64,000 nucleotides of DNA from Motiliproteus sediminis (GCF_017912535.1 NZ_JAERQK010000009.1:1-64000); one strand, 5' to 3'. Positions 23,376 through 32,454 are shown, counted from the first letter of the stretch. Notes: generated from the letters alone by a model not told the origin. Made by a program: numbers and translations.

Positions 23376-24809
23376 ATGAGTTTTACCTCTCTCGGCCTGG
23401 CCGAACCGATCCTGCGTGCCGTTAGCGACAAGGGCTATACCGAGCCGTCACCGATTCAGGCCAAGGCGATCCCCGCCGTTATGAGCGGCCGCGACCTGAT
23501 GGCCGCCGCCCAGACCGGTACCGGCAAAACCGCTGGCTTTACCCTGCCGATCCTGCACCGTCTGGCGGCAGGACGCTCGGCGTCACCGAACCAATGCCGC
23601 GCGCTGGTGCTGACACCTACACGGGAACTGGCCGCTCAGGTGGGGGAGAACGTCGCCGAATACGGCCGCTACCTGACCCTGCGTTCTACCGTGGTGTTTG
23701 GCGGGGTCAAGATCAACCCGCAGATGATGGCACTGCGCAAGGGCGTCGATGTTCTGGTGGCGACACCAGGGCGGCTGCTGGATCTGTACAACCAGAACGC
23801 GGTCAAGTTCGACCAGCTGGAGGTGCTGGTGCTGGACGAAGCGGACCGGATGCTGGATATGGGCTTTATCCACGATATTCGCCGGATCCTCAAGGCACTG
23901 CCGGCCAAGCGCCAGAACCTGCTGTTTTCGGCCACCTTCTCTGCCGATATCAAGCAACTAGCGGCGACCATCGTTAATGATCCCGTCAGCGTTGAAGTGT
24001 CGCCGCCCAACAGTACCGCCACCACGGTCAAACAGTGGCTGCACCCGGTGGACAAGAAGCGCAAGCCCGCCTTGCTGAGCCACCTGATCCAGGAACAGAA
24101 GTGGCAGCAGGTGCTGGTCTTTACCCGCACCAAACACGGCGCCAACCGGCTGGCACAGACGTTGGAAAAGGACGGCATCAAGTCGATGGCGATCCACGGC
24201 AACAAAAGCCAGGGAGCGCGTACCAAAGCGCTGGCCGGATTCAAGAAGGGTGAGGTGCGGGTGTTGGTGGCGACCGATATCGCCGCCCGTGGCCTCGATA
24301 TCGACCAGCTGCCGCAGGTGGTCAACTTCGAGCTGCCCAACGTACCGGAAGACTACGTGCATCGTATCGGCCGAACCGGCCGGGCCGGTGCCAGTGGTCA
24401 GGCGGTATCACTGGTCTGTGCCGACGAGTTCAAGGAGCTGGCCGGAATTGAACGACTGATTCGCAAGAAGCTGAAGCGCGAATACGTGGATGACTTTGAG
24501 CCGCAGCATGAACTGCCGGATCTGCCGTTGGGGGCGCCGCCAAAGCCTAAGAAACCGAAAAAGCCCAAGCCGCCCAGAACGTCCCAAACCGGCAACAGCA
24601 GCAGCTCTGCCAAGCCGCGCGGTGGCAGCGAAGCGGGCACGGGGCGTCGCCGTGGTGGCAACCCCGGTCAGGCTGCCAAATCAGCTCAGGGCGGTAACAG
24701 CAATCCGCACAGCGGTAACCGCAGTGATGCCAACGCACCGGCCAAACGCCGGCCCCGTCGTCGTTCGCGTCCAGCGCTGGCTAGCGCCGCGCCGCGCGGC
24801 AACGTCTGA
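23376..24809 (+). CDS. rhlE: DEAD-box ATP-dependent RNA helicase, RhlE-like
   Basis: This 477-residue protein has all helicase motifs in order: the Q motif ([12 protein letters not shown]), motif I (AQTGTGKT), Ia (PTRELAAQV), II (DEAD in [14 protein letters not shown]), III (SAT), then [19 protein letters not shown] and [10 protein letters not shown]. The C-terminal 100 residues are a low-complexity basic tail rich in Lys, Pro, Gly, Asn and Arg, as in RhlE proteins, which probably adds nonspecific RNA affinity. It is likely to act in ribosome assembly or RNA turnover. A hairpin at 24822-24840 separates it from the convergent selO. Confidence 0.9.
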   Translation: MSFTSLGLAEPILRAVSDKGYTEPSPIQAKAIPAVMSGRDLMAAAQTGTGKTAGFTLPILHRLAAGRSASPNQCRALVLTPTRELAAQVGENVAEYGRYLTLRSTVVFGGVKINPQMMALRKGVDVLVATPGRLLDLYNQNAVKFDQLEVLVLDEADRMLDMGFIHDIRRILKALPAKRQNLLFSATFSADIKQLAATIVNDPVSVEVSPPNSTATTVKQWLHPVDKKRKPALLSHLIQEQKWQQVLVFTRTKHGANRLAQTLEKDGIKSMAIHGNKSQGARTKALAGFKKGEVRVLVATDIAARGLDIDQLPQVVNFELPNVPEDYVHRIGRTGRAGASGQAVSLVCADEFKELAGIERLIRKKLKREYVDDFEPQHELPDLPLGAPPKPKKPKKPKPPRTSQTGNSSSSAKPRGGSEAGTGRRRGGNPGQAAKSAQGGNSNPHSGNRSDANAPAKRRPRRRSRPALASAAPRGNV

Positions 24810-24821
24810 GGTTCACACCCC

Positions 24822-24840
24822 GCCGGGTTACTAACCCGGC
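24822..24840. terminator. Hairpin in the convergent rhlE/selO gap
   Basis: The perfect 8-bp stem GCCGGGTT / AACCCGGC with an ACT loop lies between the convergent stops of the helicase and SelO genes. There is no T-run, so it is at best a weak bidirectional terminator. Confidence 0.45.
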
Positions 24841-24846
24841 TGCCGC

Positions 24847-26313
24847 TCAGGATGAGCAGCTGACACAAAGGTCGGCTGCCCATTCCGGCGCTGCGGCGCT
24901 GAACGGCTCGAATTGCGGGTGCTCGTCAAAAGGCGCCTGCAACAGGGTCAATAACTGATCGACCAGCCGGTTGTCGCCCTCTTTGGCGGCATCGATCGCC
25001 TGCTGCGCCAGATAGTTGCGCAGCACGTACTTGGGATTCTCACGGCGCATCTTGTTTGCCCTGTCGGCATCCGGTTCCTCCTCAAGGCGTAGCCGGTAAT
25101 CGGCCAGCCAGGCTTCTATCGGCCCACGCTCGCCCTGCTGCAGCAGCCATTCGTTGGTGTCACCGCTGTCCACATAAGCGCAAAGCCCGCGGAAAAAGCG
25201 ACTGTAATCCAGTTGCTGCGCCTGCATCAGCTGAAACAGGGCGGCGACCAATGCTTCGTCGATCTGCTCCTGCGTCGGGCCGGCTTGCCACAGGCCGAGC
25301 TTGGCACGCATCCGCTCAAGATAGTGCTTCTGCAACACCGGGTCGTAGCGATCCAGTGCCGCTTGCAGGGCGGCTTTATCGACCAGCGGGGTCAGCGCCT
25401 GGGCCAGGCAGTAGCAGTTCCACAACGCCATTCGCGGCTGCAGTTCAAAGGCGTACCGTCCCTGATGATCGGAGTGGTTGCAGATATGCTTGGGATCGTA
25501 GGTTTCCAGAAAGCCGTAGGGACCGTAGTCGATGGTCAGTCCCAGAATGGAGAAGTTGTCGGTATTCATCACCCCGTGGCAGAAACCGACCGCTTGCCAT
25601 TGGGCGATCAGTTTGGCGGTGCGAACGACCACCGTTTCGAACCAGGCGGCGTATCGATCCTTGCGTTCGGCTAAGTCTGGGAAATAGTGCTCGATGCAGA
25701 AGTCCGCCAACTGGCGCAACCGGTCATACTCCTGGCGGGCGTAAAAGTGCTCGAACGAGCCAAAGCGCAGATGACTGGGGGCCACCCGGATCATCATCGA
25801 TGCGCTCTCCACCTCCTCGCGAAATACCGGTGTGTCGCTGTCCACCACGCACAGCGCACGGGTGGTGGGGATGCCGAGTCCCGCCATCGCCTCGCTGGCG
25901 AGGTATTCGCGGATTACCGAGCGCAGCACCGCTCGACCGTCAAAGCCGCGGGAATAGGGCGTCGGTCCCGATCCCTTGAGCTGAAACTCCCAACGCTCCC
26001 CCTGAGGGTCGGCGAATTCGCCTAATAGCATGGCCCGGCCATCACCCAGCTGTGGATTGAATACTCCAAACTGGTGACCGGAGTAGGCGCAGGCTAGCGG
26101 TTGCACCCCTTCGGGCAGGCGTTTGTCGGCAAGGTAATGAAGAAAGTTGTCGGGAGTGAAGTCGGCGCCGCCGAGGCCGAAGTGGTCGGCCAGAGGTTGG
26201 TTCAGATGAATCAGGCGAGGGTGGTTGAGCCCCCGGGGCTCCACCGGCGCAAAAAAGTCGGCTTGCCCAAGGGTGGCGTATCGACAGGGATAAAGGTGAG
26301 CTGAGGTAAACAC
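24847..26313 (-). CDS. selO: SelO/YdiU protein adenylyltransferase (pseudokinase fold)
   Basis: This 488-residue protein is a SelO-family enzyme, which transfers AMP from ATP to hydroxyl side chains of proteins and is linked to the oxidative stress response. Recognisable stretches are SGHQFGVFNPQLGDGRAMLL, FQLKGSGPTPYSRGFDGRA, VLRSVIREYLASEAM, the catalytic-loop region CHGVMNTDNFSILGLTIDYG, and the arginine-rich MRRENPKYVLRNYLAQQAI. The C-terminus ends CVSCSS, where the second cysteine takes the place of the selenocysteine of eukaryotic SelO. Length is normal for the family. It stands alone and converges on the helicase gene. Confidence 0.95.
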   Translation of the reverse strand: MFTSAHLYPCRYATLGQADFFAPVEPRGLNHPRLIHLNQPLADHFGLGGADFTPDNFLHYLADKRLPEGVQPLACAYSGHQFGVFNPQLGDGRAMLLGEFADPQGERWEFQLKGSGPTPYSRGFDGRAVLRSVIREYLASEAMAGLGIPTTRALCVVDSDTPVFREEVESASMMIRVAPSHLRFGSFEHFYARQEYDRLRQLADFCIEHYFPDLAERKDRYAAWFETVVVRTAKLIAQWQAVGFCHGVMNTDNFSILGLTIDYGPYGFLETYDPKHICNHSDHQGRYAFELQPRMALWNCYCLAQALTPLVDKAALQAALDRYDPVLQKHYLERMRAKLGLWQAGPTQEQIDEALVAALFQLMQAQQLDYSRFFRGLCAYVDSGDTNEWLLQQGERGPIEAWLADYRLRLEEEPDADRANKMRRENPKYVLRNYLAQQAIDAAKEGDNRLVDQLLTLLQAPFDEHPQFEPFSAAAPEWAADLCVSCSS

Positions 26314-26542
26314 AAGCGGCTCCAGCGGCGCGGTGGTGAAAGTAGTTAACCAAAATAGTCGGGTATTATCAATCGATCTATTTGAGCCACTTTTCGTTGC
26401 GCCATTGGAAATGGACTATCTACTTCTGGTTGTAAAAAGTGCGATTTGTCAGCTAGATTTAGGGGGCTGCGGAGACGGATACTCCTGACGGCAGCAGAAC
26501 AACGGAGCGTTCCTCATCTGCTGATCTCACCGGAGGTGCCTC

Positions 26543-26719
26543 ATGATCCCCAAGTATCTATACGAATCCTTGCCTCTGCTGTACCTCGCGGCCGGGCTGA
26601 TCGCCCTTAATATGCTCAGCCACTCAGCCGGAACCCTGGCCGGTTTAATCCTGATCATTGCGGGATCGCTGGTCAGCTATTGGCGTTACAGTCATCGCAT
26701 CGGCCGGCGTGCGGCCTAG
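26543..26719 (+). CDS. 58-residue predicted membrane protein
   Basis: A small open frame starts at ATG 26543, eight bases after a good ribosome-binding sequence (GGAGG, 26532-26536), and ends at TAG 26717-26719. The product begins MIPKYLYESLPLLYLAAGLI and has two hydrophobic segments (about residues 10-22 and 31-45) joined by LNMLSHSAGT, with a basic tail HRIGRRAA. The loop and charge pattern look like a real two-span membrane protein. I do not recognise a family. It lies alone between selO (divergent) and the tRNA-Gly gene. Confidence 0.65.
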   Translation: MIPKYLYESLPLLYLAAGLIALNMLSHSAGTLAGLILIIAGSLVSYWRYSHRIGRRAA

Positions 26720-26864
26720 AGCGCTCAAAGCCTTTGATCGCCCCCAACCAGGCGGCGCGGAGTGCGACAAAACGAGAAGAACTCCTCACAACTGTCCTAC
26801 TGGGTACGAGAAGACTCCCTGTTGGGATCGGGTAACCTATTGAAACTATGATTGGCTGCTTTAG

Positions 26865-26938
26865 TGGAGCGGGTGAAGGGAATCGAACCCTCGTATGCAG
26901 CTTGGGAAGCTGCCGTTCTACCATTGAACTACACCCGC
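26865..26938 (-). tRNA. tRNA-Gly (anticodon CCC)
   Basis: On the minus strand a 74-nt cloverleaf begins GCGGGTGTAGTTCAATGGTA and ends CACCCGCTCCA. The acceptor stem GCGGGTG/CACCCGC is perfect. The anticodon arm is GCAGC-TTCCCAA-GCTGC with anticodon CCC, the T arm contains GGGTTCGATTCCC, and CCA is encoded. It is very close to E. coli glyU. A promoter is visible upstream at 26965-26993. Confidence 0.97.
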
Positions 26939-26964
26939 GGAGCTGATGCTCGAAAGGAGCCGCT

Positions 26965-26993
26965 AGCATAGGAATTTTCCGTTGCTGTGACAA
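26965..26993 (-). promoter_or_regulatory. Sigma-70 promoter of tRNA-Gly
   Basis: On the minus strand TTGTCA (26993-26988) and TATGCT (26970-26965) are separated by 17 bases. The -10 lies about 26 bases before the 5' end of the mature tRNA, which fits a short leader. Confidence 0.65.
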
Positions 26994-27071
26994 CAACTTT
27001 GCATGGCTGTAATGCGTTGCCGGTCGGAGCGTCTATGGTTTCCACATCGGTTAAGGGTGAAGGAGACGGTT

Positions 27072-28376
27072 ATGGCGGAAGTGGCCAATGTATATCAGGA
27101 CGCGTTACAGCGGGTTCGGGCGATCGGTGAGGATGCCGGCGTTAGCGATGAGGTCGTTGAGCAACTGCTGCACCCCAAGGCGACTTTCTGTGCGTCGTTA
27201 CCGCTGCGAATGGACGATGGCTCCATGCGCTATTTCAAAGGCTATCGCTGCCGCTATAACGATGTGCTTGGCCCTACCAAAGGCGGTATTCGCTACCATC
27301 CGCAGGTAACTCTCGACGAAGTGCAGGCCCTGGGTCTGTGGATGACCATCAAGTGTGCCTTGGCCGGATTGCCATACGGCGGCGCCAAGGGAGGCATTGA
27401 AGTACAACCCAAGGAGTTGTCGCCGATGGAGCTGGAGCGTCTCTCCCGCGCTTATGTGCGCGCCATGGCGGATGTGATCGGCCCGCAGATCGATATTCCC
27501 GCGCCGGATGTGTACACCAACGCGCGCATCATGGGCTGGATGATGGATGAGTTTGAAGCGATCAAGCGCCAGCGGGCGCCGGCGGTGATCACCGGCAAGC
27601 CGGTACGTCTCGGTGGCAGTGTGGGCCGTGACGAAGCCACCGGGCGCGGTGCGTATCTGTGCGTGCGCGAGTTGGCCCGGCGCCTGGACTGGGAGCCGGC
27701 GTCAAAGCGGGTGGCGATTCAGGGTTTTGGCAACGCGGCGTATCATCTGGCGCGACTGCTGGAGCAGGAGGGCTACAAGATCGTGGCGGTGAGTGACTCC
27801 AAAGGCGGGATCTACTCCGAACAAGGCTTCGATATCGAGTCGCTGTGGCATGAAAAGCAAACCAGCCGCTCGATGCGGGCCGTGTATTGCGAGCAGTCGG
27901 TGTGTCAGTTGATTGAGCACCAGGAGATCAGCAACGCCGAGCTATTAGAACTGGATGTGGATCTGTTGGTGCCGGCAGCGCTGGAGAATGTGATCACCGT
28001 TGGCAACGCCAACGCGGTTAAAGCGGGTCATATCGTCGAGGTGGCCAACGGACCGATTGACAGCACGGCAGAAAAAGTTTTGGAGCAGCGGGGAGTTACC
28101 GTGGTCCCGGATGTGCTCGCCAATGCCGGCGGGGTGACGGTGAGTTACTTCGAATGGGTGCAGGGGATGTCCGGCTATCCCTGGGATCTGGAAACAGTAC
28201 GTACCCGCTTGGCGGAGTATATGACTCGCAGCTTCGACAAAGTGTGGGATACCGCGGCAGATGAGGGGCGTACCCTGCGCAGCGCCGCCTATGTGGTGGC
28301 GATGCGGCGTATCGCCGAAGCGGTTACCGCTCATGGCGATCGCGAGTACTTTGGTGACCAGGGTCGCAAAGGCTGA
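27072..28376 (+). CDS. Glu/Leu/Phe/Val-family dehydrogenase (probable glutamate dehydrogenase)
   Basis: This 434-residue cytoplasmic enzyme interconverts an amino acid and its 2-oxo acid with NAD(P); length and sequence fit glutamate dehydrogenase. Substrate-site motifs are NDVLGPTKGGIRYHPQV and CALAGLPYGGAKGGI (catalytic lysine), with APDVYTNARIMGWMMDEF. The nucleotide domain has VAIQGFGNAAYHLARLL and VVPDVLANAGGVTVSYFEW. ATG 27072 is preceded by AAGGAGA and is preferred over an in-frame start 69 bases earlier. The coenzyme preference cannot be read with confidence. It stands alone, divergent from tRNA-Gly and convergent with the dehydratase-like gene. Confidence 0.92.
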   Translation: MAEVANVYQDALQRVRAIGEDAGVSDEVVEQLLHPKATFCASLPLRMDDGSMRYFKGYRCRYNDVLGPTKGGIRYHPQVTLDEVQALGLWMTIKCALAGLPYGGAKGGIEVQPKELSPMELERLSRAYVRAMADVIGPQIDIPAPDVYTNARIMGWMMDEFEAIKRQRAPAVITGKPVRLGGSVGRDEATGRGAYLCVRELARRLDWEPASKRVAIQGFGNAAYHLARLLEQEGYKIVAVSDSKGGIYSEQGFDIESLWHEKQTSRSMRAVYCEQSVCQLIEHQEISNAELLELDVDLLVPAALENVITVGNANAVKAGHIVEVANGPIDSTAEKVLEQRGVTVVPDVLANAGGVTVSYFEWVQGMSGYPWDLETVRTRLAEYMTRSFDKVWDTAADEGRTLRSAAYVVAMRRIAEAVTAHGDREYFGDQGRKG

Positions 28377-28390
28377 GTTGGCGCCTCTGG

Positions 28391-29320
28391 TCAGCCCAGT
28401 TGTTGTGACCAGGCTTGCAGCTGCGCGCGGGTTACACCGACGCCACCGCAGACGATGACCAGAACATTGGTCTTGTCGTTTAGCGCTTCTGCGCGCTGAT
28501 AGACGGCCGCGAGAGCGGCACCGCAAGCGGGTTCCACCAGCAGGCGGTGATCATCGGCGAACGCCAGACAGGCATCCAGCGCCTCGCGGTCACTGACCTG
28601 ATAACACAGGACGCGGTTATCTCTGGCCGAGGTCAGCGCCTGGGCCGCCACCTGTTTGGCACCCAGAGAGGTGGCGATGCTGTTGATGGCGTCCAGCGTT
28701 ACCGGACGGCCGGCGCTCACCGCCGCCTGCAGTGAGGCAGCGCCTTCGGTTTCTACCGCGACAATCGGAACGTCGCACCAGCCTTGCCGGTTGAGCCCTT
28801 CGATGACGCCACAGAGCAAGCCCCCACCGCCCACCGATAGCACCACCGCATCCGGTTTCAGCCCCGCTTCGGCAACCTCGTCGATCAGGCTGGCGTGCCC
28901 CTGCCAGAGTAACGGGTCGTCGAAGGGGTGGATGTAGGCGCCGTCGTCGGTGGCCAGTTGCTGGGCGTGTTCGTGGGCGTCGTTCCAGGACGCGCCTTCG
29001 ATCACTACCTTGGCCTGTTCGGCGCGTATCAGTTCGATTGCCCGCGCCGATGTGGTCTGAGGGACCACTACGGTGACCGGTACCTTGAGCTGGCGGCCGG
29101 CGTAGGCGACCGCCAGTCCAGCATTGCCGCCGGATGAGGATAGCAGCTGCTTGGCGCCTTGGCGGACGTAGTGTTGGCAGGCATGCCCAACCCCGCGGGC
29201 TTTGAACGAGCCGGAGGGTTGCAGGGCCTCAAGTTTGAGCCATACCTGTCCACCGGTGAAACGGCTTAACAGCATCGATGCCAGCAGCGGTGTTTGAATG
29301 TGAATAGGCGTCGTCTGCAT
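28391..29320 (-). CDS. PLP-dependent serine/threonine dehydratase-like enzyme
   Basis: This 309-residue fold-type II PLP enzyme has the Schiff-base lysine K41 in LQPSGSFKARG, the substrate loop SSGGNAGLAVAYAG, the phosphate-binding SVGGGGLLCGV and a C-terminal IVCGGVGVT. Length and motifs resemble the short L-serine dehydratases of the eukaryotic SDS type rather than IlvA, since no regulatory domain is present. It would deaminate L-serine or L-threonine to a 2-oxo acid and ammonia. It converges on the glutamate dehydrogenase gene, 14 bases away, which also links amino acids and ammonia, but they are not one operon. Confidence 0.85.
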   Translation of the reverse strand: MQTTPIHIQTPLLASMLLSRFTGGQVWLKLEALQPSGSFKARGVGHACQHYVRQGAKQLLSSSGGNAGLAVAYAGRQLKVPVTVVVPQTTSARAIELIRAEQAKVVIEGASWNDAHEHAQQLATDDGAYIHPFDDPLLWQGHASLIDEVAEAGLKPDAVVLSVGGGGLLCGVIEGLNRQGWCDVPIVAVETEGAASLQAAVSAGRPVTLDAINSIATSLGAKQVAAQALTSARDNRVLCYQVSDREALDACLAFADDHRLLVEPACGAALAAVYQRAEALNDKTNVLVIVCGGVGVTRAQLQAWSQQLG

Positions 29321-29399
29321 CTGTATTCCCCCGGCCGGTTGTTCGCCGCAGGGTACTTAAATAGTTGGAGACTGGCTAGGGAGCCGTGGCCAGGCTGGA

Positions 29400-29690
29400 T
29401 CAGTCAGCCGCTGACTGCTGCACCAGTCGGCCATTGCTGGCGCTGAACAGCGCGTATATTTTTTCGCGCTTGTCGTTGTATCCGTAGAGGAAATAGCAAC
29501 CGGTGACGGGATTGAAGTTCAGGTTGATGATGCTGTAGCCGCGATCGATCAACTGCAACTTGAGCTTGGTTTCGCCAAGCGGAGGTTGCTGGGTGTCGCA
29601 TTGCCCGGCTGAGGCCGACGCCGGCAGTGCGGTGGTACCAATACCGGCCACGAAGAGTAGGTGGCGAAGGCGGATGGGCCATACAGCCAT
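29400..29690 (-). CDS. Small secreted protein of unknown function
   Basis: From ATG 29690 this is a 96-residue protein with a signal peptide (MAVWPIRLRHLLFVAGIGTT followed by ALPASASA) and a mature part starting near GQCDTQ. The segment LIDRGYSIINLNFNPVTGCYFLYGYNDKREKIYALFSASNGRLV resembles a single PepSY-like unit. Two cysteines in the mature part could form a disulfide. Function is not known. The start at 29690 follows CGGAGTC. Confidence 0.65.
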   Translation of the reverse strand: MAVWPIRLRHLLFVAGIGTTALPASASAGQCDTQQPPLGETKLKLQLIDRGYSIINLNFNPVTGCYFLYGYNDKREKIYALFSASNGRLVQQSAAD

Positions 29691-29892
29691 GAGACGGACT
29701 CCGAGAGTAAGTTGATCCACAAACGCCTACTTTGGCGGTGGCGCCTGGCTGGATCCAATTCCGTTAACGACTATCGATCATGTACCGGGGTTATGGTCGC
29801 CACGCGGCAAACCGCTTGCCGGTGCTCGCACGGGGCGATATTCGCGTATAAGATGGCCGCCTTCGGGTAAGCCGGCTGCTGGGGAGCGGGGT

Positions 29893-30705
29893 TTGGAATT
29901 TCTGATCGTATGGAAAGTGCTGGTGTCCATCGCGGCGGTGGTTGGACTGTCACTGGTGGCAGAGCATGTCAGTCCGCGGGTGGCGGGGATCCTGTCCGGC
30001 TATCCGCTGGGCAGTGCGATTGCGTTGTTTTTTATTGGTGTGGAGCAGGGCGCCGCGTTTGCCGCAGAAGCGGCCAGTCACACCCTGGCCGGATTCAGTG
30101 CCAGTCTGGCGCTGGCCGGATGCTACTGGCTGGGCTCGCGCAGCGTGGCCCGTGGTCACCTGCCGGCAGCCGCAGTCGCAGGTGTGGCCGGCTTTCTGGC
30201 TGTCTCGGCGCTGCTGAACAGCTTGCCGCTGGCCCTCGTCAGTGGCGGGGTGTTGACGGTTCTGGTGATTGTTCTGTGTACTTTTTGGTTCCGGGGAATT
30301 CCCAACGCGGTGGTCGGGACGCGGGTACGCTTCAGTCATGGTGTGCTGTTGTTTCGCGCGCTGATGGCCGCTGCCACCGTGCTGTTGATCACCGGTCTGG
30401 CGGAGTGGATCGGTCCGGCCTGGGCAGGGTTGTTGTCGGCATTTCCGATTACCCTGTTCCCCTTTATGCTGATAATCCATTACAGCTACGGTAAGCCTCA
30501 GGTCTATACCGTCATTCGCAACTACCCTGTGGGTTTGTGGGCCCTGGCGATCTACGCGGTGACGGTGCACTTTGCGTATGCGTCGGTTGGCGTGGGTTGG
30601 GGAACGCTGCTCGGTTTTGCCGCGGCGACGATATATCTGGTGGGGCTGTCACTGTTCTATAGCTGGCGCCAACGACAGGAGGCCCGTGCCAATGCGGCTG
30701 GATAA
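29893..30705 (+). CDS. Multi-pass membrane protein with two related halves
   Basis: This 270-residue protein is almost wholly hydrophobic, with roughly eight to ten spans. Two similar motifs suggest an internal duplication: SPRVAGILSGYPLGSAIALF in the first half and GPAWAGLLSAFPITLFPFML in the second, each followed by a polar loop. This is the pattern of small transporters built from two repeats, but I do not recognise the family; a GlpM-like protein is a loose possibility. TTG 29893 is taken as the start, after a purine-rich GGGGAGCGGGG. Its end overlaps the start of rsuA by 14 bases, so the two are coupled. Confidence 0.75.
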   Translation: MEFLIVWKVLVSIAAVVGLSLVAEHVSPRVAGILSGYPLGSAIALFFIGVEQGAAFAAEAASHTLAGFSASLALAGCYWLGSRSVARGHLPAAAVAGVAGFLAVSALLNSLPLALVSGGVLTVLVIVLCTFWFRGIPNAVVGTRVRFSHGVLLFRALMAAATVLLITGLAEWIGPAWAGLLSAFPITLFPFMLIIHYSYGKPQVYTVIRNYPVGLWALAIYAVTVHFAYASVGVGWGTLLGFAAATIYLVGLSLFYSWRQRQEARANAAG

Positions 30706-31396
30706 GTATCTCTCCCAGGCTCTTAATCTGAGCCGTAAACAGGCCCATATCGCGATCCGGGGCGGGCGGGTTACCGTTGCCGGTAAAGCGGCCAAAAAGC
30801 TGGCCACGGCGGTTGGCGATGCCTCCGAGGTTTGTCTGGATGGCAACCCGGTGGCCATGCCTTCGGCGCGTTATCTAATGCTGAACAAGCCGGCGGGTTA
30901 TGTGTCCGCGACTACCGATGGTGAACATCCAACGGTGCTGGATCTGATTCCGCCCGAGCTGCAGCGTGACCTGCACCCGGCGGGGCGGCTGGATATTGAT
31001 ACCACCGGGCTGGTGCTGTTGAGTAGCGACGGTCAGTGGACCCATCGCATCACCTCACCGCGGCACCGTTGTGCCAAGGTCTATCTGGCCGAGCTTGCCG
31101 AGCCGCTGGTGGAGAACGCCGAGCAGCAGTTTGCCGAGGGGATTCTGCTGCGCGGCGAACAGCAGCCAACACGGTCGGCGACGTTGGAGCGGTTGGGGCC
31201 GTGCCTGGCCCGAGTCACCCTGAGCGAAGGCCGCTATCATCAGGTCAAGCGGATGTTCGCCGCGCTGGGTAACAAGGTAGTGGCGTTACATCGGGAGCAG
31301 ATCGGGGAGCTGGCGTTGGATCCGACGCTGGCCGAAGGCGAGTACCGCCATCTGCGCAGCGACGAGATCGACAGTTTTCGGAGCGGTCATGAGTGA
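30692..31396 (+). CDS. rsuA: 16S rRNA pseudouridine(516) synthase
   Basis: This 234-residue protein matches E. coli RsuA across its length. The S4 domain is MRLDKYLSQALNLSRKQAHI. The catalytic aspartate lies in AGRLDIDTTGLVLLSSDGQW, followed by THRITSPRHRCAKVYL and the terminal SEGRYHQVKRMFAALGN. RsuA converts uridine 516 of 16S rRNA to pseudouridine. ATG 30692 follows CAGGAGG and lies inside the end of the membrane-protein gene; the downstream rsmC start overlaps its stop. Grouping with rsmC gives two small-subunit rRNA modification genes in one operon. Confidence 0.92.
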   Translation: MRLDKYLSQALNLSRKQAHIAIRGGRVTVAGKAAKKLATAVGDASEVCLDGNPVAMPSARYLMLNKPAGYVSATTDGEHPTVLDLIPPELQRDLHPAGRLDIDTTGLVLLSSDGQWTHRITSPRHRCAKVYLAELAEPLVENAEQQFAEGILLRGEQQPTRSATLERLGPCLARVTLSEGRYHQVKRMFAALGNKVVALHREQIGELALDPTLAEGEYRHLRSDEIDSFRSGHE

Positions 31397-32426
31397 GTTG
31401 ATCGAGCAGGCGTTACGGCAGCGGCTGCAGCGGCATCAGGGCGCGGGGTTGTGGGTGGTGGATGAAAACCTGGCCCGGTCGCAGCAACACCCGCTGCCCT
31501 CGGGACTGGATCTGCTTACCAACCGCTATGATCTGCTGCCGGGGCTGGCCGCCTGTGGGCCGGTGCAGTTCAGCGACTTTGATTTCTCCTCCTGGGTTCA
31601 TGGCACGCTGGATCAGGCCTATTACCGCGTGTCCAAGGAGAAAGCGGTGGTGCATCACGTGATCAACCAGCTCAGTCTGCGGCTCAAGCCCGGTGGCCGG
31701 CTGTGGTTGCTCGGAGGTAAGCAGGAGGGCATCAAGACCTATTTCACCAAGGCGCGAGAACGTCTTGGTGAGGGGGGGCTGCATAAGCTCGGCAAGGGCG
31801 ATTTTGTGGCTGAACTCTGCCGTCAAGGGGCGCTGGGCGAGCCGCTGGACGACCAGCGTTACGCCGAGCTGCGTGAGCTGGAGCTTGGTGGTGAGCGCTT
31901 TGTCAGCAAGCCGGGATTGTTCGGCTGGGACAAGATCGACCAGGGCAGTGCCTGGCTGATCGCATCACTGGATGAGGTCTGGCAGCGGCTGGCGGTGGCC
32001 AGACCGCGGGTGCTGGATCTGGGCTGTGGTTACGGCTATCTGTCGGTGCATTGCGCGCGTCGTGCGGTCGATTCGGTCACCGCCACCGACAACAACGCCG
32101 CCGCGTTGGCCGCCTGTGCGCGTAACCTCGGTGCTTGTGGCGTCGGACATCAGGTGGTGGCGGCGGACGCCGGCGATGCGGTAACCGGGCGTTTTGATCT
32201 GGTGATCTGTAATCCGCCCTTTCATCAAGGTTTTGCCGTCGAGGGGGAGCTGACCGACCGGTTTCTGCGGGCCGCCGCGGGTCATCTGGAAGCGAACGGT
32301 CAGGCCGCCTTCGTGGTTAACCGCTTCGTGCCGCTGGAGCGCAAAGCGGCGGCACTGTTTGGTGAAATCGACACCTTTGCCGACAACGGCCGCTTCAAGC
32401 TGGTGCGGTTGGCGCGCCCACGCTAA
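31389..32426 (+). CDS. rsmC: 16S rRNA (guanine1207-N2)-methyltransferase
   Basis: This 345-residue protein has the duplicated methyltransferase layout of RsmC. A degenerate N-terminal domain is followed by the linker FVSKPGLFGWDKIDQGSAWL and an active C-terminal domain with the SAM site VLDLGCGYGYLSVHCA and the catalytic LVICNPPFHQGFAV. NPPFH is characteristic of the RsmC/RlmG guanine methylases; the linker favours RsmC. It begins within the last codons of rsuA. A 10-bp inverted repeat spans its stop and that of the convergent cytochrome gene. Confidence 0.88.
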   Translation: MSELIEQALRQRLQRHQGAGLWVVDENLARSQQHPLPSGLDLLTNRYDLLPGLAACGPVQFSDFDFSSWVHGTLDQAYYRVSKEKAVVHHVINQLSLRLKPGGRLWLLGGKQEGIKTYFTKARERLGEGGLHKLGKGDFVAELCRQGALGEPLDDQRYAELRELELGGERFVSKPGLFGWDKIDQGSAWLIASLDEVWQRLAVARPRVLDLGCGYGYLSVHCARRAVDSVTATDNNAAALAACARNLGACGVGHQVVAADAGDAVTGRFDLVICNPPFHQGFAVEGELTDRFLRAAAGHLEANGQAAFVVNRFVPLERKAAALFGEIDTFADNGRFKLVRLARPR

Positions 32427-32454
32427 GCGACCGTACCAGCCCTGGCTTAGCGTG
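32419..32454. terminator. Inverted repeat spanning two convergent stop codons
   Basis: CACGCTAAGC (32419-32428) and GCTTAGCGTG (32445-32454) form a perfect 10-bp stem. The left arm contains the rsmC stop and the right arm the stop of the convergent cytochrome gene. It has no T-run; it may act as a bidirectional 3'-end structure. Confidence 0.5.
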
